Assembly: GCA_963921195.1 (NCBI GenBank)
Contig: OY992540.1
Location: forward strand, 130,262,671 to 130,326,670
Direction of reading: 5' to 3'
Length of the DNA stretch: 64,000 bases
From: Pegoplata infirma
Lineage: Eukaryota > Arthropoda > Insecta > Diptera > Anthomyiidae
The position numbers were made by a program, and so were the translations under genes. Below are positions 22,476 to 34,094 of this stretch, one piece after another. A model generated the notes under the pieces. The model was not told where the DNA came from. It searched no databases and was given only the letters and a program-made list of their open reading frames with translations. How positions within the stretch are numbered: the first letter of the stretch is position 1; each line of letters begins with the position of its first letter.

Positions 22476-23740
22476 CTTAAGATTTAGATTTAAGGTCTAA
22501 TAGAATAAAAATTTTCCCGAACAATTAGGAAAATCAAAAGCTGAAGATAAATGTCACTCTACTGCACCATTGCAATCTCTTAAATTTAATTGCTGACGTA
22601 TAAGTAATAAATATTATATTAAATTTATTACTCATACGCTCTGATAAATTTTATTTCATTCATTAATTTCTTAAAAAAAAAAATTATTCTATAAATAAAA
22701 AGTCTCTGTCTTCTAATAATAAATTAGTTTAACATTTAAGAAATTTCCTTAATTTAACGCCAAATGTCATTTACAGTTAAATACACTTAACTAAATTGTA
22801 AAGAAATAAATTGTAAATGATAAAATGGCTAAAAGAGACTCTGGGAAACTAAAAAAAAAAAAACAACATTAGAAAATGAAACTGAAATGGAAAATGACGA
22901 TTATTATCAATATTTATATACAGTTTTCACAATACTATATCTATTGCAAATACACAAATAAATACTAGTCGTTTTTGGAAAAAAAGAAAAATAATTCTAA
23001 GAGTATTAAATAACAAATAAAAAAATAACAATAAAAAATAATAAAAAAAAATAGTAAAAAAAGCTATAAAAAAATTGCTACAAACAATTTTTTTTTTTTA
23101 AAATATTTTGTATTGTGTGTCACAGTGTCAAAGCAAAAAAGAAACAACATGACAAAAATCTTTATTTTGTTTCTCCAATAAAACAACTCGTGTTGAGAAG
23201 GGACTGTAAAGGTTTTTTTTTTTAATTCTTGAAAGAAAAAGTTAAACAAACAGAAAAATGAAGAAGAAAAATATATTGCCTTAAGGTTATAAAGACTAAA
23301 CATTGCTGTTAGGAAAATAATAAAAAAAATACGGAGAAAAAATTCATGAAATGGCATTGAAACCTTTAAAAAAAGAAAAATTATAACATGTACAATGATA
23401 AGCTTGGGTTTGTTTTTGCAAAATGAAAAGTTAAAAAAAAAACATCAAAAATTACCCACAGTGGTATTAAAAATTAAAAGGTGAAAAAAAAGGTGTAAAT
23501 AATTTAATAAATTCGCGTGAAAAAACCCCCTGTTGAGTTTCAGGTTTTTTAAGGTAAACCCAACACAAAATTTGAGGTAACTTAAATGAGATTCAAATTA
23601 AAACAGTTCATCCCAGTTGGTAATGTTCTTGGGACATTCTCAGTGACGACACGATGACATTGCAAAGTCACTGCGGACTTCCCAAGACATCTCTATATAG
23701 CAAGCTGAGGACAGTTGCATACGATTGTTATTGAAAGAAA
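22476..23740. other. A-rich non-coding DNA, no gene seen
   Basis: Long A-runs and low complexity. The open frame 23064-23357 on the minus strand is F/K-rich with no motif. A less biased patch at about 23590-23720 could be unique sequence but shows no coding frame. Confidence 0.45.
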
Positions 23741-24602
23741 TTACACCGTCCGACAGCCAATATTAAACATGAACCGGATGATATACGTCTGAAAGTAGAG
23801 ATCAAATGGAGTAAAACTGCATTTACAGTTTTTCATTTCGTGATCCTATTTCCTTTTAAAAGGACTTCAAAATTTTAAAGGATACATTTTGTTAAATATT
23901 TTTGAAATATTTGTACTTGTCCTACGATGAAACTGGTGATGGCAAATGAAAGAGGAGGATTTCCCCTAATTTTTATTTTTTTTATTTTGCCATACCAGGA
24001 TAAAAGGATGTGAATAAAATCATTTGAAAACTTTATCAAAATATTTTGGTGAACATTTTTAATGATATTGAAGGATACATTTTTGAAAGGACGTAACTTA
24101 CCACCTTTTTCCGATATGTAAAAAATTACACTGTGCTACAAAAAACACAAAATCCAATATACAAAAATGCCCATCAAACTAGCCAGACACTCTAAAATTT
24201 TAAAGTTATTGTCAAAAAACGATTTTTTGGGACTTTTCTCACTAAACCACGTGTAACTAAAACATTTTTCAACCGATTTTCAATTTTTTAACTGTTTTGG
24301 ATAGAAGAAGGATAGGGCTTTTCATGTGTGTGAATTGGTCTATACGTATAAAAAAGATATGTATTGATTTTTTCAACAATATCTAATTTTTTGTTATTTT
24401 TTGAAAATTGTTTGAGTTTATCGATTTTTTTCTGCTCTAGTTTGTTCAACAACATTTATATTTATAAACGTATTCTTAAAGAAAATTTAATTGTGAATAC
24501 GATGAGCTTTATGCCGAAAAAATCGGATATCAATTGAAAGAGTTGTGATAATTTTTCTAAAAAAGAAAATTAAGATTTTGTATGAAATTGCCGTGCGGAT
24601 AA

Positions 24603-24865
24603 CCCAGGCAAAAAAAAAAAAAAAACAAACGAACATACTGAGAGGTCGCGTATCATTATTTTAAAGGTTTTTGGCCTCCTGAATTCGAATTTAACCTAGA
24701 AATTTCGATAACTTATTAAGTTTTTGATATATCAATTTATGTTAAATATCTCAAAAACCTGACGAGATAGAGCAATTTAAAGGCCAGATTCAGATTCAGC
24801 GCGGCAAAAACCTTTTAAAATATTGTACATGACGTCTTATGATAAATTTGTTTTTTTTGCCTGGG
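24603..24865. mobile_element. Small MITE with CCCAGGCAAAAAA ends
   Basis: CCCAGGCAAAAAAA and TTTTTTTTGCCTGGG are inverted. Near-TA flanks (GATAA.. and ..ATATC) suggest a TA-targeting element. Its interior resembles the phrase CTCAAAAACCTGACGAGATA, also seen near 3040. Non-coding. Confidence 0.6.
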
Positions 24866-25024
24866 ATATCTGAACTAGAGTTTGCAAATAATAGAGATAT
24901 TTCATAATCGCGATTACGATTAAAAAAATAGCCGTTAATCGCGATTATCGATTAATCGAGTTTTTTAAATAAATATAATTGCAATAGTTTATTAAAAAAA
25001 AAAAATATTTTACAAAAATATGTG

Positions 25025-25985
25025 GTATAGCCCTATATAAAACTAAGAAAATTGCTTTTTTGGTTTTTCAATTTTTTAAAAACTAATGAGACGTGGTTAA
25101 ATATTGGGAAAATTGTCAAAATTGTGTCGAGTTCCCATGATTAAATATTTATCATATTTACGAAATGCACCACAATCGCAAAAATTAACATTAACCCAGT
25201 GAAAAATGTTCAAATGTGAATCATATATATTTCACATATGATTACATATATGAACATATAAATTTAATATATGAGCATATACGAAATTTGGCGGCATATG
25301 GACAAACATATATGAAACATATATGAACACATATGCACATATGTGAACGCATGCCATATATGTACACATGCCGCCAATTTTCGCATGTGTAACATATATT
25401 TACATATATGAACATACATGTCCATATTTGGACCACATATGATTCACATATGAACATTTTTCACCGGGTAATATAAATTTTTTTATGGGCTATCTACTAA
25501 CCTTTTTTAATTTTGGAAAATTTTCAGAAAAAAGTTTTAATTTTTTAAAAAATCCATTTATCAAAAATCCGGGCACATTTTTTTAAGTTTAGATGTTTGT
25601 CTATTCACACAAAAAAAATAATGAGGGCATTTTTCGTATTTTTCGAGAAAATAGTATTTGAATATTAGATTTCATAAAAATTCTGTAATTCTCTTGTATT
25701 TTGTTGTGTCAACACCGCGTATGAGTAACGAAAATTCATTGGTTTCGCAAATAGTCGTTACTCATACGCGGTGTTGACACAATAAAGTACAAGAGAATTA
25801 TAGAATTTTTCTGAAATCCAATATTCAAATGCGATTTTCTCGAAAAATACGAAAAATGCCCTCGTGAATTTTTTATGTGGATAGACAAACACCTAAACTA
25901 AAAAAAAAAAAACAATTAAAAAATGTGGCCGGATTTTTGATAAATTGTTAAGGGGACAAATAGGTATAAAATTTGGAATACAGGA
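25025..25985. repeat. Foldback 'F', partial copy with inner palindrome
   Basis: The outer left arm (TAGCCCTATATAAAACTAAG) and the inner arms match the fuller copy at 43331-46282. The inner palindrome at about 25575-25905, centred near 25742, contains GTGTCAACACCGCGTATGAG and its inverse. The outer right arm is missing. A MITE at 25195-25468 splits the left arm. Confidence 0.75.
25195..25468. mobile_element. MITE built of CATATATGAACATAT words, TAA duplication
   Basis: CCCAGTGAAAAATGTTCA and its near-inverse TGAACATTTTTCACCGGG are flanked by TAA. The interior is almost entirely ACATATATGAACATATA-type words. The minus-strand open frame here is a by-product of these repeats. The 3-bp duplication suggests a PIF/Harbinger-type element. 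Confidence 0.75.
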
Positions 25986-26182
25986 TCCTTTGGTAAAAAA
26001 ACCGTCTGAAAAAAAGTACTTGTTGTAAAATTAATTTCGAAGGGTGGTAAAATTGGTTAAAAAAGTGTAATTTTTGTCCTTTTCATATTTTATGAAAGCG
26101 ATCCTGGACTCTTGAAATTTGTAATAAAGGATCCTTTGGTAAAAAAAAACATTCCACAAAAATTACTTTTATGTGTATACTT

Positions 26183-27754
26183 TAGGGCTATACGTTTTTT
26201 ACATTTTTTGCAAATATCAAAATTGGCATAGCACAGTCATATAGGCAACGAAAAACTATAAAGAAAAATGTTTTCACTTTTTCGTGGATGTTAAAAAAGT
26301 ACACGCACCAAACGCGATGAAGTTTTAAATTACTATTTTTGTATTTTTTTTTTTTTAAATCGCAAAATGTAACTATTTTAACTATGATTCCGCTTTAATC
26401 GAGTCCGAAACTAAAACTAAGGTAGGCGGGGAAGGTACCCGTTGGTTACTACCCCCCTCCCCAACAAAATTAAAATTACCACATATTTAGAAAATTTCAC
26501 TTTCTTGTTTATTGCATTTTTATGTAATTAGATATTTATCCATTGTGATATTTATCCATTGTGTAAATCCGCATGAACTTTTAATCTAAAGTTTATTTCC
26601 TTCAATAAATAGACATCAGTGTTTTTTTAATTTTTTTATTTGTTACTTGTTGTTAAATACAAAATACATAAAAATTGTATTAATAAAACAAAAATCTTGA
26701 GGACTTTTAGAAAATGCATTTGGTGCGCACAGAAAATAATATCGTGATTTTTTTTTTAATTAAAAATGGATTTGATATTAAATTTAACTTCAATTAAACA
26801 TTTTAATTGATTCAATTAATGTTTTAATTGAATTCTTAACTTTACTGAAAATAAAAATAAAATAAACAAACGAAACCGGTTTTGTATGCATTAGTGTTAG
26901 TAGCCAATAAAAAAATAAAATGCAAAAAGCAACAAAAAAACTTTTGAACTATTGTTTTGTATATTTTGGTGGTAGCAGCCAATGAATACATAAAAGCAAC
27001 AAAAAAATTTAGTTTTATTGTTTTCTTTAAGGCGAGCGGTCGTTGCGGATAAAGTGTTTTGCTAATAAATGTGTACAGTTGTGTTTTGGACATTGAAATA
27101 TAATACAATTTTTTTTTGTTTCAACTTTACTAAGGCGACAAAAATGCATGCAATAACAAGATTTCAAAATAAAAATGTAATTTTAAATAGTTATTGATAT
27201 TTTAAAATACTACTATGATGTTTCTATGCAAAACTATACCAAGTGTTTATATTTAATAAAGAAAATAAATTTCTTAATAATATAAAACAAAAACATTCTA
27301 TGTTTATTTATTTTAGGGCATTTTTTGAAGTTCATCTTTTAAAATTAAATTGAGTTTTGGTCTTTTTTCAATAAAAATTTTTATGTGAATCAATAAATCT
27401 ATATTATTGATTTCAATTTTATATTAATTTTTTTTTAAGTTTATTTAATTACAATTTTAATTGGTTTTCCATTTTATTTTCAATTAAAAATTTAATTGAT
27501 TCAATTAACAATTTAATTAAGTTTTAAAACTATTTTCAAACAAAATGAGTAATTAATATGCGCATTTTCGTGATACGTCCGAAATCAATTAATTTTTTAA
27601 TTGAATCAACGAATTTCGTAATTGAAATTCATTTTTATTTTTTTCTGTGCGTGTGGTTTTTTTTTTTGCAAAATGATCGGAGAATGCAATTTTGTTTAAT
27701 AAAACAACATTGTTTATCACGTGGTGCTATGCCAAAAATTTGGTTATAGCCCTA
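26183..27754. mobile_element. hAT element (1572 bp), near-exact 8-bp duplication
   Basis: Ends TAGGGCTATACGTTTT and TTGGTTATAGCCCTA; flanks GTATACTT (26175-26182) and GTATACAT (27755-27762) differ by one base. It shares internal blocks with the 433-bp element at 7780-8212, including GCGATGAAGTTTT. It lies inside the hAT at 24876-28860. No transposase. Confidence 0.75.
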
Positions 27755-27895
27755 GTATACATATTTTTGGGGGTCCCGAAAATTATAATCTTTCGAATTT
27801 CGTGTCAGAATATCTGCCAATGGCCACAGAAGAGCTGATTGTGTGAACATTTATAAGGGAATTTAGAAAAGCGTCTTCAGTCTACAACCAGAGAA

Positions 27896-27995
27896 AAAAC
27901 TACGTTTTTTGATAAAACTACGTTTTTTTATAAAACTACGTTTTTTTATAAAACTACGTTTTTTTTATAAAACTACATTTTTTTATAAAACTTCA
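27896..27995 (+). repeat. Short tandem repeat, AAAACTACGTTTTTTTAT unit
   Basis: Five to six near-identical units of about 18-20 bp in a row. Non-coding minisatellite. Confidence 0.85.
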
Positions 27996-28102
27996 TGCCC
28001 GAATTTTTTGACTAAATTCAGCCAAATCCTTTTGGATTTCATATTTTTAAAACAAAATTGTGGGGTTACTAATATGAAAATTTAAATTTTACTTCAAATT
28101 TA

Positions 28103-28331
28103 GGGGCCTATTCACAAAAAAAAACATAACTCAATCATAACTAAATTTTTTCCATGTGGTTGTTGTAAACAATCATAAAAAAATTCAAATTTTGTTTTAA
28201 AATTGTCTCAAAGTTGACAAATAATTTTAAATTTTGTGACTTTCTATGATTTTGTTTACAACAAACACAGGGAATATGAAGTTTAAAAATAATAAATTTA
28301 GTCATAACCAGTCATAACTGTGAATAGGCCT
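28103..28331. mobile_element. PIF/Harbinger-type MITE, TTA duplication
   Basis: GGGGCCTATTCACA at the left and TGTGAATAGGCCTG at the right are flanked by TTA (28100-28102, 28332-28334). The GGGCCTATTCACA terminus and TTA target fit Harbinger-type MITEs. The 229-bp element is largely palindromic, with CATAACTCAATCATAACTAA words. Confidence 0.8.
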
Positions 28332-28407
28332 GTTAAATTACTTTTACAAGAAAAAAGGAAAGAGACATTGCAAATAAGTTAAATGAATCGTAGGCCAAAA
28401 TAATATA

Positions 28408-28716
28408 CAGTTGAACCTCGATTATCCGGCCCTCTATTAACCGGTACCTCTATTAACCGGCATGCTGTGTGTTTGTTTTTTACCTCTATTATCCGTGCTT
28501 TACCTCTACTATCCGTGCAATTCATACATGTACGTACATATTGTATTTTTTGTTATTGTTTTTACCTCTATTAACCGTGCTTTACCTCTATTATCCGTGC
28601 AATATATTCACGAACATATACAAATGTAGAAAAATATATAACCTCTTTCAACCGTGTTTTTCGATTATCCGTGCTTAGTCCGGTCCCGTGCAACCCGGAT
28701 AATCGAGGTTCAACTG
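28408..28716. mobile_element. pogo/Tigger-type MITE (309 bp), TA duplication
   Basis: Ends CAGTTGAACCTCGATTATCC and its inverse, flanked by TA. This closely resembles the pogo/Tigger terminus family (CAGT..AACCTCGAT). The interior repeats CTCTATTAACCGTGCTTTAC-like units, which create a spurious open frame. Confidence 0.88.
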
Positions 28717-29656
28717 TATTTTAAAATCATTATTAAATCAGTGTATATCAAAGAAAATTTTTAATCGTAATCGCATGATTTTTTTGTCGATTACGATTAC
28801 GATTAATTGGTGCGATTAATCGCGATTACGATTACGATTTTAATCGTTTTGCAAACTCTAATCTGAACGCCGATTTCCTGCAAAATCATAATTTTCTTTT
28901 TAAGAAAAAATATTACAACTCTGTCAATTGTTATCCGATTTCTTCAGGATAAAGCTTATCGAATTCAGAATTAAATTTTCTTTAAAAATACGTTTATAAA
29001 TATAAAGGTTGTTAAACGAACTATAGCAGAAAAAAATTGATAAACTCGAAAAATTTTCAAAAAATAACAAAAAAATTAGATTAGAAAAAATCAATAAATA
29101 TCTTTTTTATATGTGTAGACCAATTCACACACATGGAAAGCTTCATCCTTCTTCTATCAAAAACAGTTAAGAAATTTAAAATCGGTTGAAAATTTTCTGA
29201 ATTACACAAGGTTTAGTGAGAAAAGTCCCAAAAAAACGTTTTTTGACAATAACTTTAAAATTTGAGGGTGTCTGGCAAGTTTAATGGGCATTTTTGTGAT
29301 CTACTCGACAAGACCAACAACATATACTATGTCACATCAGAAGTATTTTTTCACAGTGTTATTAAATAGGAAAATTGGGGGAGATTCTCCACTTTCATTT
29401 TCTATCACTAGTGGCATCCTGGGATAAGTGCAAATTAAAAAAAAAATATTTTATAAATTTTAATTCTCTAAAACTTTGAAGTCCTTTTATAAGGAAGAAG
29501 GATCACGAAAAGAAAAACTGTTAATGCAGTTTTACTACATTTTGTCTCTATTTTCAAACGTATATTATCCAGCTCGTGTTTAACGACTTTTTTCATTTTT
29601 GTCGGACGGTGTTATAATTATTGAAAAACAATTGCAATCGATTTTTATAAGTTTTA

Positions 29657-29787
29657 TACCCCGTTCACACGTACAGCTAAAAACCGTTTTGAGCAAAATT
29701 ATCTCTCAATTAACAGTAATAGAATAAAGAATGTGCTAAAAATATTGGTGCTAACAACGGTTTTAAGCTGTACGTGAGAACAGGGTA
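29657..29787. mobile_element. 131-bp hairpin MITE, TTA duplication
   Basis: TACCCCGTTCACACGTACAG and CTGTACGTGAGAACAGGGTA are near-perfect inverses flanked by TTA (29654-29656, 29788-29790). Arms continue through AAAACCGTT. PIF/Harbinger-type by target. Confidence 0.85.
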
Positions 29788-29892
29788 TTAGAACACAAAA
29801 TGATATTCAAAATAATTTTTGATTTATATTATATTAATATCAAAAAGATCAAAAAAATAATATAATGCATCTAAGATGTTTAAATTGTTAAT

Positions 29893-30006
29893 ATGAAATC
29901 AGCAGGTTTTTTTGCTGTCTTGACAGATTTTCTCATATGGCTAAAAATGGGTGTATTTTCAGCATATTTTTCTGCTTATTGGACAGAGTTTTTTTTTTTT
30001 TGAGAG
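29893..30006 (+). mobile_element. MITE 'D' right-end fragment
   Basis: GAAATCAGCAGGTTTTTTTG, TCATATGGCTAAAAATGGGT and ATTGGACAGAG..TTTGAGAG match the right end of D copies, with decay at the tip. Confidence 0.65.
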
Positions 30007-30122
30007 TAGAGTTAGAATCAAACTTTCATTTAAATTAATTCGAGCCGATCATATTTTTCAGCAGATTTTTCGCAGATTATTTTGTTGGCATTTTTATACC
30101 CTCCACTTAGTGATAGAGGGTA

Positions 30123-30804
30123 CACTCAAAATATTTTGTAGGCAAAAACAACTGAAAAACCCACTTTAAACCAATGAATAAACAATTGAAAACCATCCCA
30201 GTAATTATTCATTTGTTTTAACAAACATCAACATTTATTTTCTACTGTTGACAAAATTTTCTAAAATAAATAACATTAAACATTAAAAAATCACGTTTTT
30301 TTCATTCTTTTTTACCAACAAATTCGAAAAAATAACCTACGAAAACATTAAAAATTAATGATAGTTCTGTTATTTTTACCAACAAATTCCAAAAAAATAA
30401 CCTACGAAAACATTAAAAATTAATGATTTCGTTGGTTATTTTTTACAATTTTCTATTGAAATATTTTTTTTTAAATTTTTAAAAAAATTTTGGGGAATCG
30501 ATCCCGCAAACAACTACATTCTGGCCAGACACTCTACCCATCGTGCCAAAGTCACAAGATACAAACATGTTTTTATATTTCTATAAATAATTTTTTGAAT
30601 TTTTTTTCTACAAAAAAATAACTTGTGTAGGTAAAAACTAATGATATCTCATTAAAAAATACCAACAATTTAAAAAAAAATTACTTACACAAATCATTTT
30701 AAATTTAAAGAATAATCAGTAGTTTTTACTTACAGAACAAAAATAAATGACAAAAATAAATGACTTAAAGATTAAATGTTAATGAAAGTCTTTATTTTTT
30801 AGTG
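30123..30804. mobile_element. CACTCAAAA-type MITE with internal duplication
   Basis: The left end CACTCAAAATATTTTGTAGG follows TA in the mini-me. The likely right end is TTTATTTTTTAGTG at 30804, matching the relative at 61100-61469. A 53-60-bp block (CCAACAAATTC..AATAACCTACGAAAAC) is duplicated in tandem at about 30308-30366 and 30373-30425. The right TA is not clear, so that boundary is tentative. Confidence 0.6.
30490..30556 (-). repeat. tRNA-derived SINE relic (minus strand)
   Basis: On the minus strand, TGGCACGATGGGTAGAG fits the A box and GGGATCGATTCCCC the B box/T arm. The spacing suits a tRNA, but the acceptor stem is not formed. It is probably a SINE head inside the MITE. Confidence 0.55.
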
Positions 30805-30910
30805 TTTTATTTTTGAAACAAAGGACAGGAGTAGTCATTAATTAAAACTGAACATCAAACAAATGTTTTTTTTTTTTAAACGACTAAACGGTAAACTTTT
30901 TAAATAAACT

Positions 30911-30964
30911 ACAAACGGAATGACAAACTTATTTATATATAAATAAGTTTGTCATTCCGTTTGT
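30911..30964. repeat. Perfect 54-bp palindrome at mini-me junction
   Basis: ACAAACGGAATGACAAACTT and its exact inverse meet at TATTTATATATAAATA. It is made of the start of a type A2 element joined head-to-head with a short inverted copy of itself. Confidence 0.9.
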
Positions 30965-31566
30965 AATTCGCCGAAATATCGGTCTGGGACCCCATAAAGT
31001 ATATATATTAAAAAAAAGTTAGGAAGTTTTTTGTTCCTCATAAAATTAAAAATTAAAAAAGGACTTGACAGGTTTGCCGACTAAGCCAACGATATATGAC
31101 TGAGACTTAGCACATTTGCTTGTTGTTGTTCTAAGTTGTTTGCATTTAAGAAAAATCGGTTAGCCGGTTCAGAAGTTATGAACGAAAATGTAAGAACACC
31201 TCGAAAATGTTAATGCATTCTACATAACCTAAAATACAAAATGCTTTAAATTGGTTGCTGGTTGGTATATGTGAACAGAATTGGAGACAGAGTTGTACTT
31301 GTACAAGTACAAACCCATTTTTTTTTACAAAAAAAAAAAAAAAAATCGCGAAATTTTTTTTCACCAAAAAAATTTTTCTGCAATTTTTTTTTTTCAAAAG
31401 AATTTTTTTATGCAAATAGTCTTTTTTTTGCATTATGGAGGGTGTCAATATATTCGGCAAGGCCGAATTTAACTTTTTTACTTGTTTTTTTTTTTTAATT
31501 TTTAAGTATTAAATTAATATGTAAATTTTAATTAGATTTTGTGAAGTTTTAAACCCTTAAACTAAA

Positions 31567-31821
31567 AACCCGAGTAAAAATGTTTAGATATATTTTTATA
31601 TATTCGAGATTTAAAAGATCTTACTCGGATCAGTACTGATCCGAAATTTGAAAGATCAGTACTGATCCGAAAAATGGATCGCTAAGATTAGATCAGTTTT
31701 AATCGGGCGGATACAATGTTATCCGAAAAATGGGTTTATATAATTAGATAAACCCATTTTCGGATGAAATTGTATCCGATCCATTTTTCGGATCAGTACT
31801 GATCCTTCAAATTTTTACTTG
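31567..31821. mobile_element. MITE with repeated GGATCAGTACTGATCC palindromes
   Basis: CCCGAGTAAAAAT and ATTTTTACTTGGG are inverted. Inside, three GATCAGTACTGATC palindromes and GGATAC..GTATCC arms make the element self-complementary. Flanking duplication unresolved; non-coding. Confidence 0.7.
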
Positions 31822-31841
31822 GGAATTATCAAAATAAAAAA

Positions 31842-32140
31842 ACAGCAGATTGTTTTGTTAATTTTACAGAATGATTTAGTTATTCCGTTTTGAAAAAAAT
31901 GTATAAGTTTTTTTTACTTGGAAAACAGTACAAATTAAAAAAAACTTAGAAAATTTTCTCAAGTTTTTTCATGCAGATTTTTCTGCTGTCTCGACAAATT
32001 TCCCTACTGATTTCACCTAGATAATCAAGACAGATATTTAGCAAACCAAGTCTGCTAAAATCAGCAGATTTCTCACATGGCTCAAAGGTGTATTGTTAGC
32101 AGATTTTTCTGCTGATTTGACAGAGAATTTATTTTGAGTG
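31842..32140 (+). mobile_element. MITE 'D' right half
   Basis: Carries TTTCACCTAGATAATCAAGA, CAGCAGATTTCTCACATGGC and the terminal GAATTTATTTTGAGTG. The left half is missing here. Confidence 0.7.
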
Positions 32141-32523
32141 CGGAACCAAACATAAAAATTTCAAAAACATCTACACTGGTTGTCTACAAATTAGAAACGG
32201 TTCTACAGTACACTCAAAATAATTCTACAGTAAAAGGTTTAGTAAGTGATTTTGTACAAAAATCTACTAATTATTTACTATTTTTAGTATCTTCAAAGTA
32301 CTTAAATTAGTAATTTTTACTGGTTTTCAATAAATTTAGTAAAAAATTTTAGTATTGGTTACCAATTTCTGCAATAGGTCCTTTTGAACTAAAATTTAGT
32401 TAAATTTTTAGTGTTAAATACCTACGTTTTTTTTGGGTGTATTTGCAATTTGTTACATACCAAGTTAACAATACTTAACGCAATTATTATCAATCGAGTA
32501 TAATTTTAAAAAAATGTTATGTT

Positions 32524-32770
32524 CACTCAAAAGAAAGCTTTGTCAAAAAATTTGTAAAATGACTTTCAATTTGAATTAGCAAACTTTTAGCAGATTTTTC
32601 TGCTGAAATAGATATTTTAAGTAAATTCTCTGTCATTCAGTTTTAGAAAATAACAGAAAATTTTCAACAATTTTACTGATTCGGTTTGCTGAATCTAAAA
32701 ATATTTTTGTGAAGATTTTTAGCAGACTATTTTGCTATTTTACAAAAAAACTCTGTTCTAAAATTTTTTT
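32524..32770 (+). mobile_element. MITE 'D' left half
   Basis: CACTCAAAAGAAAGCTTTGT, then AAAATGACTTTCAATTTGAA and AGCAGATTTTTCTGCTGAAA, as at 7627 and 61493. The right half is lost. Confidence 0.7.
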
Positions 32771-32991
32771 AATTTATTTTTTTTTTTAATTTTTGCGAAA
32801 TTTAAAATCTTTAAATTAAAAATTATTAAAATAAAAAAAAACTAGTTTTGTTCATTTTTCAGAAATATTTAATTATTCTTAAAAAAAAATGTATAAGTTT
32901 TTTTTGCTTGATCTTAAAAAAAATGTGGACATTTTATTCTTGGAAAACAGTTTAACTTAAGTAAAAAAATAGAAAAAAAAAATAATATTTA

Positions 32992-33905
32992 ATTATAGTT
33001 TTTTTCTTAGAAAAAAATATGAAATTTACTAACTTGTTTTGTAAAATTTACAAAATAATTATCAAAATTTAGTACGATAATTTTGCAAATATCAACTGAA
33101 AAAATTATTAAAAAATCAGTAACAAATCAAAAGTTTGTAAAGCGAGTTAACTAAAAAAATTTACTAAAAACTAATTTTTTTGTGGAAGTTAGTAAAAACA
33201 AGTGATAGTGTTAAATTCGGCAGTGCCGAATCTTTTATACCCTCCAAAATGTAAAAAAAATAATAAAAAAAAAAATTGTCAGGGGCGTTTGTTTTGGGGG
33301 GAGAGTGATGGGGGTCAGTGGGGGCGTTGAGAGCACCTTCCCTGATAAATATAACAAATGTTTCATTTATTTAACAAAAATACAAAAAACATGTAAAAAA
33401 AAGTGTAGTTTTTCAGAGGTTGGTTCAGTTCTTCAAGGGGAACTTTTTTCCCCCTTAGCCGATTTTGCCCATTTACAAACTTAACTTGCCTAGGACCATA
33501 AGACATATTCAAGCCAAATTGCAGTAGGCTAGCTCTTTTATTTTGGACTGTATCGTGCCATCTACAGACTGACGGACGGACATTCACAGAATGTCTTAGA
33601 ATCGATCATGGATCAATAATATATATACTTTATGGGGTCCCCGACCGATATTTCGATGCGTTACAAACGGAATGACAAAGTGAGTATACCCCCATACTGT
33701 GGTTGGAGGGTATAAAAAAATAATATTTAATTATAATTTTGTTCTTACAATTAGAAAAAAATACAAAATTTACTAATTTTGTAAAATTTACAAAATAAGT
33801 ATCAAAATTTAGTACGATAATTTTAAATATTTTAAAAAATCAAATGAAAAAATTAGTAACAAATCAATAGTATGTAAAACGAGTTTAAAAATTTTTTTAC
33901 TACCG
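32992..33905. repeat. ~190-bp direct duplication flanking type C element
   Basis: Blocks 32992-33190 and 33720-33905 share AATATTTAATTATA, TTTACAAAATAA, TATCAAAATTTAGTACGATA and AACAAATCAA in the same order and orientation, with about 15 percent divergence by eye. The mini-me lies exactly between them. Confidence 0.8.
33197..33714 (-). mobile_element. Mini-me/DINE-1-like element, type C, internal deletion
   Basis: On the minus strand it begins TATACCCTCCAACCACAGTA and ends GATTCGGCACTGCCGAATTT with AACACTATCACTTGTTTTT. The GTCY tract is shortened and the CCGCCCCCTTTTATGGGC block of other C copies is absent. Confidence 0.8.
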
Positions 33906-34094
33906 TATTTTTTTGAGTGTATGATTTGACAGCTAAAGTTTTAACTTTCGAAATTTTTTAACTTAAAAATAAGAATTAACTTTTTAAAATCTTTACAAAA
34001 TTTTGTTTATTTTTCATTAAATTGAATTTTAAGACATTTCTTGTTCAGTAATTAACTATTTTTTCCCCACCTTGTATACTGATATTTATAAAAA

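Larger units (their letters stand above)
24876..28860. mobile_element. hAT element, ATCTGAAC duplication, heavily invaded
   Basis: Ends TAGAGTTTGCAAA and TTTTGCAAACTCTA, with exact ATCTGAAC at 24868-24875 and 28861-28868. Subterminal AATCGCGATTACGATTA words occur on both sides (24906-24962 and 28758-28852). It is now 3985 bp because a foldback relative, another hAT and several MITEs entered it. No transposase is recognised. Confidence 0.85.
23744..29611. mobile_element. Long foldback (CACCGTCCGAC ends), TTA duplication
   Basis: Ends CACCGTCCGACA and GTCGGACGGTG are flanked by TTA (23741-23743, 29612-29614). Arms of about 0.75-0.85 kb (23744-24600 and 28862-29611) remain alignable, for example GACAATAACTTTAAAATTTG against its inverse. 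The 3-bp TWA duplication is that of PIF/Harbinger-type transposition. The loop holds at least five later insertions. No transposase is seen. Confidence 0.8.
30095..31487 (+). mobile_element. Mini-me-like element, type A2, split by MITE
   Basis: TATACCCTCCACTTAGTGAT at 30095; after an insertion it resumes at about 30935 with AAGTTTGTCATTCCGTTTGT and ends TTCGGCAAGGCCGAATTTAA then CTTGTTTTTT. The GTCY tract is deleted in this copy. Confidence 0.75.
32211..33919. mobile_element. CACTCAAAA-type MITE, composite with insertions
   Basis: The left end CACTCAAAATAATTCTACAG and the right end TTTTTTTGAGTG are each flanked by TA. The interior has TTAGTAAATT-like words. It includes a D left half (32524-32760) and an inverted type C mini-me (33197-33714) bracketed by directly duplicated MITE sequence. 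It could also be two neighbouring MITEs. Confidence 0.6.

Noticed and set aside
25242..25457. Cysteine-rich 71-codon minus-strand frame
   Set aside because: It lies wholly inside a MITE made of CATATATGAACATAT words; the cysteines come from ACATATG/ACA repeats.
28469..28678. 69-codon plus-strand frame
   Set aside because: Inside the pogo/Tigger-type MITE, produced by its internal repeats.
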